NCBI GenBank assembly: GCA_016791265.1
Contig: JAEUMY010000010.1
Span: 268,293-332,292, forward strand
Length of the DNA stretch: 64,000 bases
Direction of reading: 5' to 3'
DNA from: Betaproteobacteria bacterium
GTDB lineage: Bacteria; Pseudomonadota; Gammaproteobacteria; Burkholderiales; Usitatibacteraceae
Part shown: in pieces, positions 33,007 through 41,257 of the stretch
Numbering within the stretch: position 1 is the first letter of the stretch
How the letters are laid out: each line of letters opens with the position of its first letter
Made by a program: the position numbers and the translations under genes
Notes under the pieces: generated by a model
What the model saw: the letters and a program-made list of their open reading frames with translations, nothing else
Told to the model about the DNA's origin: nothing
Databases searched by the model: none

Positions 33007-34035
33007 TCAGTGTGGGCGCAGCAGTGAATCGACGTGCGCGAAGAATTCATCGGGGAGCAGCGCATCCACGCGCATGAACCACATGCGCGAATCCGCGAAG
33101 CCCCGGCATTTTACTGCATCCTTTTCGGTCATCAGCAGCACGTCGGCGCCGGGCAACTTGAGGTCCAGCGGCGTGAAGCGGTGATGATCGGCGAATGCGA
33201 GTGTGCGGCCGGCGATGCCGAAACGCCGCACATGATTGAAAAACCGCGCCGGATGACCGATGCCCGCCAAGGTCACCACGCGCTGTCCACGCACGCGCAC
33301 ACTGAACTCGTCGGGCGAATATTCCTCGCCAGTCGCGAGCGAGACGAAGCGTTCGTTGCCAAGCCGCATTGGATACCACGGCCGGCCGCCGGCGAGCAGC
33401 GCCGCGTTCTCGCCCGGATTGTTGACGACCACGAGCTGCACTGAATCCAGCCGCCAGCGCCCCTCGCGCAACGGGCCCGCCGGCAGCAACTGCCCGTTGC
33501 CGAATCCGCGCTCGCCATCGATGACCGCGATCTCAAGCTGCCGCGCCAGCGCATAGTGCTGCAATCCGTCATCGGAAAGGATCACATCCACCTGGCGCTG
33601 GTCGGCGAGCAGCGCGCGCGCGACTTCCGCGCGCTCGGGTCCCACGTAGACCGGGGCGGGCAAGCGCGCCGCCATCACCAGCGGCTCGTCACCGAACCAA
33701 TCCGGCGGATGGCCGCCCTGACGGATTTCCACATGCGCGTGCCGGCCCTGATCGTCGGCGATGGCGCCGTAGCCCCGGCTCACGATGCCGGGATTCCATT
33801 CGCGGCCAATGAGATGTTCGGCGAGCGCGATGGTGAGCGGGGTCTTGCCAGTGCCGCCCACGCTGATGTTGCCGACAACGATCACGGGCACGGGCACGGT
33901 CTCGGTCTTCAGCCAGCCCGTGCGAAAAAGCGCGCGGCGCATCGCGGCGAGTGCCGCGAACGCCCAGGAAAGCGGCCTCAGCAGAAGCTGCGCCGGGCCG
34001 TCCTTCTGCCACTCGGCTTCAAGCCACTCGCGCAT
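33007..34035 (-). CDS. lpxK: Tetraacyldisaccharide 4'-kinase
   Basis: A 342-residue inner-membrane-associated kinase adding the 4'-phosphate of lipid A. Walker-type loop [13 protein letters not shown] near 54-66; D-D-G-L-Q-H-Y near 155. Normally follows exbB/exbD or msbA directly; here a 278-bp foldback element separates it from exbD. Confidence 0.95.
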   Translation of the reverse strand: MREWLEAEWQKDGPAQLLLRPLSWAFAALAAMRRALFRTGWLKTETVPVPVIVVGNISVGGTGKTPLTIALAEHLIGREWNPGIVSRGYGAIADDQGRHAHVEIRQGGHPPDWFGDEPLVMAARLPAPVYVGPERAEVARALLADQRQVDVILSDDGLQHYALARQLEIAVIDGERGFGNGQLLPAGPLREGRWRLDSVQLVVVNNPGENAALLAGGRPWYPMRLGNERFVSLATGEEYSPDEFSVRVRGQRVVTLAGIGHPARFFNHVRRFGIAGRTLAFADHHRFTPLDLKLPGADVLLMTEKDAVKCRGFADSRMWFMRVDALLPDEFFAHVDSLLRPH

Positions 34036-34050
34036 GGCGGCGGGATCGGC

Positions 34051-34328
34051 TAGGGAGCCTCTAATTCAATGCTCGCGGTCGCGCGCTGTCTTGGCGGGAT
34101 GGGCTGCAAGGCGTCGCTGTGAAGCCAAGGGTCGATCCCTTGGCGAGCAGCGCAACGAAGCAGACCGCCCGCCAAGACAGCGCCCTTCGGGTTGGCACGA
34201 AAATGGCCCATCTTCGGCGTGATACGGCTCGGCTTCGTATCGACGGATACGACCTTCGCCGTCTCCCACCAAAGCTGAGCCATTTTCGTGCCAACGCGAT
34301 CCGCGATCATTGAATTAGAGGCTCCCTA
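34051..34328. mobile_element. Foldback/MITE-like element between exbD and lpxK
   Basis: Perfect 21-bp terminal inverted repeats (34051-34071 and 34308-34328, beginning TAGGGAGCCTCTAATTC) continue with mismatches to about 30 bp. Inside are two further perfect inverted repeats: 16 bp at 34083-34098/34168-34183 and 17 bp at 34191-34207/34279-34295, each enclosing smaller hairpins (CCAAGGG/CCCTTGG; TCGTATC/GATACGA). The outer TA may be a target duplication. There is no transposase, only short meaningless frames. The right end overlaps the exbD stop codon, so the element supplies or preserved it. Non-autonomous transposon or structured RNA are both possible. Confidence 0.8.
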
Positions 34329-34748
34329 ACGCCCGCCCTTGGCCTGGGTGGTGAAAGAGATTTGCGAGAAGCCGGCCAAACGCGCCGACTCCATGATGTT
34401 GATGACTGACTGGTGCGACGCCGCCGCATCCGCGCTGATGGCGATGATGGGTTCCTTGTTGTCGCCCGCCGCGCGCTTCAGTGACTGGGCAAAGCCTTGC
34501 ACACCGTCGAACGGCACCGCGGCGTTGTTGATGGCGTACTTGTTGTTGGCATCGACCGCGACATTGATGAGGTTGGGCCGGTCCGTGGATTGTTCCGCGC
34601 TGGCCTCGGGCAGGTTGATCTGCAATTCGGCGAAGCGGTTGTAGGTTGTGGTCATCATGAGAAAGATGAGGATCACCAGGAGCACGTCGATGAACGGGAT
34701 CAGATTGATCTCCGGCTCTTCGTGCGCCCTGCCCTTGCGGAAGTTCAT
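34326..34748 (-). CDS. exbD: ExbD/TolR-family biopolymer transport protein
   Basis: A 140-residue protein with a cytoplasmic N-terminus (P-E-I-N-L-I-P-F-I-D-V-L-L-V), a single TM carrying the proton-path Asp (near residue 21) and a periplasmic domain. With ExbB it forms a proton-driven motor for TonB-type energising. ATG overlaps the exbB stop. The TAG stop lies in the terminal repeat of the adjacent foldback element. Confidence 0.92.
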   Translation of the reverse strand: MNFRKGRAHEEPEINLIPFIDVLLVILIFLMMTTTYNRFAELQINLPEASAEQSTDRPNLINVAVDANNKYAINNAAVPFDGVQGFAQSLKRAAGDNKEPIIAISADAAASHQSVINIMESARLAGFSQISFTTQAKGGR

Positions 34749-35353
34749 GCGCGGCGTTCCCCATGCACGACTTCGACGAGCTTCACGGCCTGCTGCTCCA
34801 TCTCGACGATGATGACATCGACCTTCTTCCTGAAGTGGCGATACGCGACCAGGCTCGGAATGGCGACCGCGAGGCCGGCGCCGGTGTTGTAGAGCGCGAT
34901 GGAAATGCCCTGCGCCATCTGCACCGGGTTGCCGCCGGTGGGCGACTGCGACGCGAAAATCTCGATCATGCCGATGACGGTGCCAAAGAGGCCCAGGAGC
35001 GGCGTGACGGTGGCGATCGTGCCCAAGGTGTTGAGGAAGCGCTCCAGCTCCAGCACGGCCGTGGTGCCCGCGTCTTCAATCGCGTCTTTCATCACTTCGC
35101 GCGAGCTCTTGATGTTGTAGAGGCCGGCGGCGAACACACGGCCCAGTACCGAGCTGCGCGCCAGATCGTCCAGAAAGGCAGGCGACACGCCCTGGCCGCG
35201 CACCGCCTGGACGACCTCGTTGAACAGATTTTCCGGCGCGATGAGCGACCGGCGGAGCGACCAGATGCGCTCGCCGATGATGGCCAGCGCGATCACGGAA
35301 CAGAGGATGATGAAATAGATGGGCCAGCCGGCCGCCTTGATGATTTCTAGCAA
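34745..35353 (-). CDS. exbB: ExbB/TolQ-family proton channel protein
   Basis: A 202-residue protein with three membrane segments. T-P-L-L-G-L-F-G-T-V-I-G-M-I-E-I-F near 118-134 and the TM3 stretch G-A-G-L-A-V-A-I-P-S-L-V are typical of MotA/TolQ/ExbB. Start assigned to TTG at 35353 (preceded by GGAG), since upstream residues are arginine-rich and unlike the family. ExbB rather than TolQ is inferred from the lpxK context. Confidence 0.9.
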   Translation of the reverse strand: MLEIIKAAGWPIYFIILCSVIALAIIGERIWSLRRSLIAPENLFNEVVQAVRGQGVSPAFLDDLARSSVLGRVFAAGLYNIKSSREVMKDAIEDAGTTAVLELERFLNTLGTIATVTPLLGLFGTVIGMIEIFASQSPTGGNPVQMAQGISIALYNTGAGLAVAIPSLVAYRHFRKKVDVIIVEMEQQAVKLVEVVHGERRA

Positions 35354-35783
35354 CGCTGTTCTCCGCGAATGGGGGCGGGGCCGCGCCGACTGACCATCAA
35401 TCCGGCGACCGCGCAACGACGCGAGACTTTATCATGACTGCATTGCGCGCCGCCGGGCGGGACCGGTTGAGTCGCTTGGCCAATTCAAATGCCCAACCGC
35501 ACCGGCGCGGGCCGCGCGCGGGCCTGTTTGATCGCGGATGCCGACGGGTTGCATCCGCCCAAAATCATCCACAGACGCTGTGGATAACTCTGTGGGTTAT
35601 CCTTCAACTTGATGCATAAGTCATACAACGGTAACGAGTTTTTCCGCGCCGCCTAAAAAATGATCTGCCGGGAAGCTTGCAATTAACTAATGAAAATCAA
35701 TTACTTGAAATGCGCCTCAGAGAGGACGCGGCCAGCGGCTCGGCGCGTGCCGCGCTCGCCACTTCAGCCAGTCGACCCCCTGC
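35354..35783. other. 430-bp intergenic region, divergent exbB/xseA
   Basis: Holds no convincing gene; a 61-codon frame starting at 35434 has no ribosome site and unusual composition. It contains the DnaA-box-like pair annotated separately, then an AT-rich stretch (35625-35710) that is unusual for this GC-rich window and probably contains the xseA promoter. Confidence 0.5.
35565..35587. promoter_or_regulatory. Convergent pair of DnaA-box-like 9-mers
   Basis: TCATCCACA (one mismatch to TTATCCACA) at 35565-35573 and a perfect TGTGGATAA at 35579-35587 form TCCACAG-ACG-CTGTGGA. A further GGATAAC...GTTATCC inverted repeat follows. They lie beside the AT-rich stretch, but no replication gene is near. 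Confidence 0.45.
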
Positions 35784-37187
35784 ATGACCACGCGTCCTGA
35801 CCAGCCGGCAGCGGCGGCTGGTGATCTCTTCAGTCCGGTCGCCGAATCGCCGAGTCCGCGCAAGTCTGTACTCACCGTCAGTGAACTGAACCGGCGCACA
35901 CGCGGGCTCATCGAAGCGCATCTCGAATTGCTTTGGGTCACGGGCGAGTTGTCGAACGTGGTGCGCGCGGCCAGCGGTCACTGGTATTTCGTGTTGAAGG
36001 ATCACGCGGCCCAGGTGCGCTGCGTGATGTTTCGCGGGAAAGCCGCCAACGTCGGCTTCGCCCCGGAAAACGGCATGCAAGTGGAGGTGAACGCCCTGCC
36101 GTCATTGTATGAAGCGCGCGGTGAGTTCCAGTTGGGCGTGGAAACAATGCGGCGCGCCGGCCAAGGCGCGCTCTACGAAGCCTTCATGAAGTTGAAGAGC
36201 GCGCTCGAGGCCGAGGGCCTCTTCGACGCCGCACGCAAACGCGCGCTGCCCGCGTTCCCGCGCCGCATCGGCATCATCACCTCCTTGCAGGCGGCGGCGT
36301 TGCGCGATGTGCTCACCACCTTGCGTCGCAGGGCGCCCATGATCGAGGTCGTCATCTACCCGACCGCCGTGCAGGGCGCCGCGGCGGCGGGCGAGATCGT
36401 GGCCGCGCTCACGCAGGCCGGCCGGCGCGATGAAGTCGATGCGCTGATCATCTGCCGGGGCGGCGGCAGCATCGAGGATCTCTGGCCGTTCAACGAGGAG
36501 CGGGTCGCGCGAGCCATCGCCGCATCCTCGCTCCCCATCGTGAGCGGTGTGGGCCACGAGACGGACTTCACCATCGCCGATTTCGTCGCGGATCGCCGCG
36601 CGCCCACGCCGACGGCGGCGGCGGAAATGTTGTCGCCCAATCGCGCCGACCTCGACGCCGCGGTGAAGCAGCACGCAGGGCGTTTGCGGCGCGGCATGCG
36701 CCAGCACCTCGAACGCGCGGCCCAGCGCGTCGACATGGCGCGTCGCGCCCTGCTCTCGCCCGCCGAGCAACTGGCCCTGGCCCGTGAACGGCTGGCGCAG
36801 TTCGCTGGAACACTCCGCCGCGCCGCCGGCACAGCGCTCGCCGAGCGGCGCTGGCAGCTTGATCATTTCGCGCAGCGGCTGAAGGGTGCGCGTCCCGACA
36901 TCGAGGCGGGCCAGCTGCGCCTTGCGAATATTCGCAAGGCCTTGTCCGCCAGCACGGCGAGGCGACTGGTCATCGCGCGCCAGTCCACCGTGCAACTCGG
37001 CGCCCGGCTGGAGCTCCTCGCCCCGCAACGGACGCTGGAACGCGGCTACGCCATCGCCACCCTGGCCGATGGCGGCGTGGTGCGTCAGAGCGATCAATTG
37101 CGGCAGGGCATGCAGGTGAACCTGCGCCTCGCGGCGGGCCGCGCCTCGCTGACTGTCAACGACACCGACCCGACGAACGGGTCCTGA
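35784..37187 (+). CDS. xseA: Exodeoxyribonuclease VII large subunit
   Basis: A 467-residue nuclease subunit that, with XseB, degrades single-stranded DNA. N-terminal OB fold (L-T-V-S-E-L-N near 30; G-E-L-S-N-V near 53); catalytic region I-I-C-R-G-G-G-S-I-E-D-L-W near 224-236 and G-V-G-H-E-T-D near 252. The coiled-coil region contains a palindrome copy read as L-R-L-A-N-I-R-K near 383. The xseB partner gene is not in the window. Confidence 0.96.
   Translation: MTTRPDQPAAAAGDLFSPVAESPSPRKSVLTVSELNRRTRGLIEAHLELLWVTGELSNVVRAASGHWYFVLKDHAAQVRCVMFRGKAANVGFAPENGMQVEVNALPSLYEARGEFQLGVETMRRAGQGALYEAFMKLKSALEAEGLFDAARKRALPAFPRRIGIITSLQAAALRDVLTTLRRRAPMIEVVIYPTAVQGAAAAGEIVAALTQAGRRDEVDALIICRGGGSIEDLWPFNEERVARAIAASSLPIVSGVGHETDFTIADFVADRRAPTPTAAAEMLSPNRADLDAAVKQHAGRLRRGMRQHLERAAQRVDMARRALLSPAEQLALARERLAQFAGTLRRAAGTALAERRWQLDHFAQRLKGARPDIEAGQLRLANIRKALSASTARRLVIARQSTVQLGARLELLAPQRTLERGYAIATLADGGVVRQSDQLRQGMQVNLRLAAGRASLTVNDTDPTNGS
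36924..36935. repeat. GCGAATATTCGC palindrome inside xseA
   Basis: A-N-I-R frame; symmetry extends to CTTGCGAATATTCGCAAG (18 bases). Confidence 0.9.
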
Positions 37188-37255
37188 GCGACGCTTTGCG
37201 CCACCGGCAGCGCGGCGTATAGTGACTTTCCGCTCAACCCACGGAGGAGAAACGC

Positions 37256-37486
37256 ATGGCAAAGAAAAAGGCTGACACCGGTTCCATCTACAAGGTCATC
37301 GAGCTGGTCGGCACCAGCTCGACCGGCTTCGCCGACGCGGCGCAAAACGCGGTCGAGGCGGCGTCGAAGTCGTTGAAGGACATCCGCGTCGCCGAAGTCA
37401 CCAAGCTCGACATCAAGGTCGAAAAGGGCAAGATGATTTTCCGCGCGAAGCTGAAGCTCTCCTTCAAGTATCACGCGGGGATGTGA
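37256..37486 (+). CDS. Dodecin family flavin-binding protein
   Basis: A 76-residue protein with the dodecin core Y-K-V-I-E-L-V-G-T-S near 12-21 and A-V-E-A-A-S-K-S-L-K-D-I-R-V-A-E-V. Dodecins form dodecamers storing FMN/riboflavin. GGAGGAG is 6 bases before the ATG. Monocistronic, ending in the large palindrome. Confidence 0.9.
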   Translation: MAKKKADTGSIYKVIELVGTSSTGFADAAQNAVEAASKSLKDIRVAEVTKLDIKVEKGKMIFRAKLKLSFKYHAGM

Positions 37487-37493
37487 CCGACCT

Positions 37494-37529
37494 GGCTTGC
37501 GAATATTCGCTAGCGAATATTCGCAAGCC
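37494..37529. repeat. 36-bp perfect palindrome made of two GCGAATATTCGC units
   Basis: Units at 37499-37510 and 37513-37524 separated by TA, flanked by GGCTT/AAGCC. The whole is a perfect 36-base palindrome between convergent dodecin and miaA genes. The miaA TAG stop is formed at the junction. In RNA it would give a 16-bp stem with a CUAG loop, a plausible bidirectional terminator without a T run. Confidence 0.92.
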
Positions 37530-38484
37530 AACGCTCCACGCGCGCCCGCACCGCGTCGTTCAGCGTGGGCGCGAGGCCATCCAGAGTGTCCGCATCCGAC
37601 ATCGAGCGCAGCCAGGTGTGCTGGCGCTTGGCGAGTTGCCGGGTGGCGGCGACGCCGCGTTCGCGCAAGGCCTTCGCGTCGATCTCTCCGGCGAGAAATT
37701 CCCAAGCCTGACGGTAGCCGACGCAACGCATGGCGGGCAGATGGGCTTGCAGCGCGAAACGTGACTGCAAGTCGCGCAGCTCGTCCACCAATCCCCGGGC
37801 CAGCATCTGATCAAAGCGCGCCGCGATGCGGACATGCAGCTGAGCGCGATCAGAAGGAATCAAGGCCAGCTTCAGCGCGTCAAACGGCGCCGCGCGCCCG
37901 GAACGCGCCCCCTGCAAGGCCGACATCGGCTTGCCGGTGATGCGGAACACTTCGAGCGCGCGCTGGATGCGCTGGCTGTCGTTGGGTTTCAGGCGCGCCG
38001 CCGTCACGGGATCAAGGCGTGCGAGTTCGGCATGCATGGCGGGCCAGCCCCTTCTCGCCGCCTCGCCTTCCAGCCCCTTGCGAATATTCGCATCCGCTTC
38101 CGGCAAATTGGACAAACCGTCTTCCAGCGCCTTCACGTACAGCAGGGTCCCGCCGACCAAGAGCGGCAGTCGGCCGCGCGCGTGGATGTCGGCGATCAGC
38201 CGCGATGCATCCGCGCGAAACTGCGCGGCCGAGTACGCGGCCGTGGGATCGATGAGATCGATGAGATGGTGCGGCACCGCCGCGCGCTCCGCCGTCGACG
38301 GTTTGGCGGTGCCGACATCCATGCCGCGATAGACCTGCGCCGAATCGACACTGATGATTTCCACGGGCAGGTGACGCGCGAGGTGCATCGCGGCCGCACT
38401 CTTGCCGCTGGCGGTCGGGCCGAGAATGAACACGGCCCTCGGAAGATCCCGAGGTGGGAACGATTGAGAATCAGGCGATGGCAA
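37510..38484 (-). CDS. miaA: tRNA dimethylallyltransferase
   Basis: A 324-residue enzyme adding dimethylallyl to A37 of tRNAs reading UNN codons. P-loop [10 protein letters not shown] near 20-29; [10 protein letters not shown] near 48. Two palindrome copies are inside: one at A-N-I-R-K-G-L near 132-138 and one forming the last four residues, A-N-I-R-stop. Downstream of AMP nucleosidase and mutL on the same strand; mutL-miaA linkage is classic. Confidence 0.96.
   Translation of the reverse strand: MPSPDSQSFPPRDLPRAVFILGPTASGKSAAAMHLARHLPVEIISVDSAQVYRGMDVGTAKPSTAERAAVPHHLIDLIDPTAAYSAAQFRADASRLIADIHARGRLPLLVGGTLLYVKALEDGLSNLPEADANIRKGLEGEAARRGWPAMHAELARLDPVTAARLKPNDSQRIQRALEVFRITGKPMSALQGARSGRAAPFDALKLALIPSDRAQLHVRIAARFDQMLARGLVDELRDLQSRFALQAHLPAMRCVGYRQAWEFLAGEIDAKALRERGVAATRQLAKRQHTWLRSMSDADTLDGLAPTLNDAVRARVERWLANIR
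38080..38091. repeat. GCGAATATTCGC palindrome inside miaA
   Basis: A-N-I-R frame; T/A flanks. Confidence 0.9.
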
Positions 38485-38492
38485 TGCCAGCC

Positions 38493-39266
38493 TCAGTCGA
38501 ACCGCAGGTGCTTCACCGACTTGCCGTGACGACGCACGAGCTTCAGCGCCTCGATGCCGATCTGGATGTGGCTTTCGACAAAGTTCGCGCTGACCACCTT
38601 GTCCGAGGCTTCGGTCTTCACACCTTCCGGAATCATGGGCTGATCGGACACCAGCAGCAGCGCGCCCGACGGAATCGAATTGGCGAAACCCGCGGCGAAC
38701 ACGGTTGCCGTCTCCATGTCGATCGCCATGCAGCGGAGCTTGCGCAAATGCTCCTTGAACTCCTCGTCATGCTCCCAGACCCGGCGGTTGGTGGTGAAGA
38801 CGGTGCCCGTCCAGTAGTCGTGCTCCAGGTCACGAATCATGGTCGACACCGCGCGCTGCAGCGCGAAGGCCGGTAGCGCCGGCACCTCTGGCGGCAGGTA
38901 ATCGTTGCTGGTGCCTTCACCGCGAATCGCCGCGATGGGCAGCACCAGATCACCCAGCTGATTCTTTTTCTTCAACCCGCCGCACTTGCCGAGAAACAGC
39001 ACCGCCTTGGGCGTGTAGGCGGAAAGGAGATCTATCACCGTCGCGGCATTGGCGCTGCCCATGCCGAAGTTGATCATGGTGATGCCATCGTGCGTGGCAC
39101 TGGGCATCGGTCGGTCGCGGCCCACGACTTCCGCGCCGGTGAGCCGGGCGAACACGTCGAGGTAGCCTGTGAAGTTGGTCAGCAGCACGTGCTGGCCAAA
39201 GTCCTCGATCGCCACGCCGGTGTAGCGCGGCAGCCAGTTGGCGACGATTTCGTTCTTGTTCTTCAT
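38493..39266 (-). CDS. amn: AMP nucleosidase (short form)
   Basis: A 257-residue phosphorylase-fold enzyme cleaving AMP to adenine and ribose 5-phosphate. G-M-G-S-A-N-A near 70, F-L-G-K-C-G-G near 92, and [13 protein letters not shown] near 180 match the catalytic half of E. coli Amn (484 residues). The N-terminal regulatory domain is missing, so ATP/phosphate control may differ. Between mutL and miaA. Confidence 0.87.
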   Translation of the reverse strand: MKNKNEIVANWLPRYTGVAIEDFGQHVLLTNFTGYLDVFARLTGAEVVGRDRPMPSATHDGITMINFGMGSANAATVIDLLSAYTPKAVLFLGKCGGLKKKNQLGDLVLPIAAIRGEGTSNDYLPPEVPALPAFALQRAVSTMIRDLEHDYWTGTVFTTNRRVWEHDEEFKEHLRKLRCMAIDMETATVFAAGFANSIPSGALLLVSDQPMIPEGVKTEASDKVVSANFVESHIQIGIEALKLVRRHGKSVKHLRFD

Positions 39267-39297
39267 GAGGTCTCCGGTAGGGCGAACAGCGGTCGAG

Positions 39298-41124
39298 CTA
39301 ACGGCCGCGCATGAACATGCGGTCCAGCTCCGCCAGCGTCACTTGATACCACGTCGGCCGGCCGTGGTTGCACTGGCCCGACCGTTCGGTGGCTTCCATG
39401 TCGCGCAGGAGCGCGTTCATCTCCGGCAATGTCAACGCGCGGTTGGCGCGCACCGCCGCATGACAGGCCATGGTGCCGAGCAATTCGTTCCGTTGCTCAG
39501 TGAGCGCGCGGCTGGAACCGTACTGGCGCAAGTCGCCAACGAGATCGCGGATCATGGCCGGCACGTCCAGATCGGCCATCTGCGCCGGCACCGAGCGCAC
39601 CGCCAGCTCGCGCGGACTCAGCACCGCGACATCAAAACCAAGGCGGCGGAAGAACTCGGCATTCTCGCTGGCGAGCTCGACATCCCGCTCCGCCAGCGAC
39701 ACGGCGAGCGGCGCAAGCAGCGGTTGCGCGGGCAACGTGTCCAGGTCCAGTGCGGACTTCAGGCGCTCATACAGAATGCGCTCATGCGCGGCATGCATGT
39801 CGACCAGCACCAACCCCGCCGCGTTCTGCGCCAGCACGTAAATGCCATGCAACTGCGCCAGCGCAAAGCCGAGCGGCGGCACGTCGGCGGACGCATCAAC
39901 CGGCGGCGCGGCAGATGAAACGACATCGAGGCCAACGCGATCAACGGGACGAAACGGAAAGGGCGCGGCCAGTGGACGCGCGGCGTACGGCTCGCGCGCC
40001 TGTTCGAGCCCCAGTCGTGTCTGCTCCGCGCCGGACCAGGGTCGCGCGGGCTGCCACGCAGGCGCCGCGGCGGGCAGACTCACCACGACGGCGCCCGCCT
40101 CCGCGGCGGAGCGCGACAACGCCTTGTTGAGCGCATGAAACACGAATTGATGCACGGCCCGACCATCGCGAAAGCGAACTTCGGTCTTGGCTGGATGCAC
40201 GTTGACATCGACCAGCCCGGGATCGAGTTCCAGAAACAGCGCGTAGGCCGGCTGGCGCTGGTGATGCAACACATCCTCGTATGCCGCGCGCACGGCGTGG
40301 GCCAGGAGCTTGTCGCGCACGAAGCGGCCATTGACGTAGACATACTGCTCGTCGCGCGTGGCGCGCGAGTAGGCGGGCCGCGCCGCCAGACCGGCGATGC
40401 GAAAACCGGCACTCGATTCATCGATCCCGACACTGGCCTCGGCGAAGCCTTCGGCCATCAATTCGGCGATGCGAATATTCGCACCGGCCGGTTTCAGCAT
40501 GAGACTCGCCCGACCGTTGTGCGTGAGCGCGAACGCGACAGCGGGCGCGGACAGCGCGACGCGGCGAAAGCTCTCTTCCGCGTGGCTGAATTCGGTGGTC
40601 TCGCTTTTCAAGAATTTCCGCCGGGCGGGCGTGTTGTAGTAGAGATCGCGCGTCTCGATGACCGTGCCCGCGGCCAATGCCGCCGGCTCGGTGGCGCCCA
40701 CCTCGCCGCCCAGCGCCTCGATACGCCAGGCGTGGCGTTCAACCTGGCGGCGACTGGTGAGCGTCAGACGCGAAACCGATGCGATGCTGGCCAGCGCTTC
40801 GCCACGAAAGCCCAGACTTGCCACGGATTCCAGATCCTCCAGCGAGCGAATCTTGCTGGTGGCATGGCGCGCCAAGGCCAGCGGGAGATCGTGCTTCGCA
40901 ATCCCCTCGCCATCATCAGTCACGCGAATGAGTCGCGCGCCGCCCTGCTCCAGGTCGACGTCAACGCGACGCGCGCCAGCATCGAGACTGTTCTCGAGCA
41001 ACTCCTTCAGCGCGGCGGCGGGCCGCTCCACCACTTCGCCGGCCGCGATCTGGTTGATGAGCTGATCCGGCAACACGCGAATATTCGCAAAGGCCGGGGG
41101 CGGGGTGGAGGTGGCTGCGGTCAT
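39298..41124 (-). CDS. mutL: DNA mismatch repair protein MutL
   Basis: A 608-residue GHKL ATPase coordinating MutS with strand removal. E-L-L-E-N-S-L-D-A-G near 40, D-D-G-E-G-I, and S-L-G-F-R-G-E-A-L form the ATP site. The C-terminus has D-M-H-A-A-H-E-R-I-L-Y-E, which fits D-x-H-A-x2-E-x4-E of nicking MutL proteins, and C-N-H-G-R-P near the end; endonuclease activity is plausible. Two palindrome copies: F-A-N-I-R-V-L-P right at the conserved N-terminus and G-A-N-I-R-I-A near 215. Start at MTAATSTPPP. Confidence 0.95.
   Translation of the reverse strand: MTAATSTPPPAFANIRVLPDQLINQIAAGEVVERPAAALKELLENSLDAGARRVDVDLEQGGARLIRVTDDGEGIAKHDLPLALARHATSKIRSLEDLESVASLGFRGEALASIASVSRLTLTSRRQVERHAWRIEALGGEVGATEPAALAAGTVIETRDLYYNTPARRKFLKSETTEFSHAEESFRRVALSAPAVAFALTHNGRASLMLKPAGANIRIAELMAEGFAEASVGIDESSAGFRIAGLAARPAYSRATRDEQYVYVNGRFVRDKLLAHAVRAAYEDVLHHQRQPAYALFLELDPGLVDVNVHPAKTEVRFRDGRAVHQFVFHALNKALSRSAAEAGAVVVSLPAAAPAWQPARPWSGAEQTRLGLEQAREPYAARPLAAPFPFRPVDRVGLDVVSSAAPPVDASADVPPLGFALAQLHGIYVLAQNAAGLVLVDMHAAHERILYERLKSALDLDTLPAQPLLAPLAVSLAERDVELASENAEFFRRLGFDVAVLSPRELAVRSVPAQMADLDVPAMIRDLVGDLRQYGSSRALTEQRNELLGTMACHAAVRANRALTLPEMNALLRDMEATERSGQCNHGRPTWYQVTLAELDRMFMRGR
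40471..40482. repeat. GCGAATATTCGC palindrome in mid mutL
   Basis: A-N-I-R frame; T/A flanks. Confidence 0.9.
41077..41088. repeat. GCGAATATTCGC palindrome at the mutL N-terminus
   Basis: A-N-I-R frame; the I-R is the conserved I-R of I-R-V-L-P-D, so the motif exploits a native residue pair. Confidence 0.9.
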
Positions 41125-41257
41125 GAATGCGAAGCATGCATGAGAACGTGGCACTTTGCGCCTAGTGGATTCCCCGTGCTAGCATGAGACTCAACAAAAA
41201 CAAATACATACGAGAGTTTCCTCAAGTCAGGCATTTTTTCACCAAGGCAGAGCATTT

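Noticed and set aside
34050..34310. 86-codon and 77-codon frames inside the foldback element
   Set aside because: They are forced by the inverted-repeat sequence, lack ribosome sites and occur in several overlapping frames.
35354..35783. Replication origin at the DnaA-box pair
   Set aside because: No dnaA, dnaN, gyrB, parAB or rpmH nearby and too few boxes.
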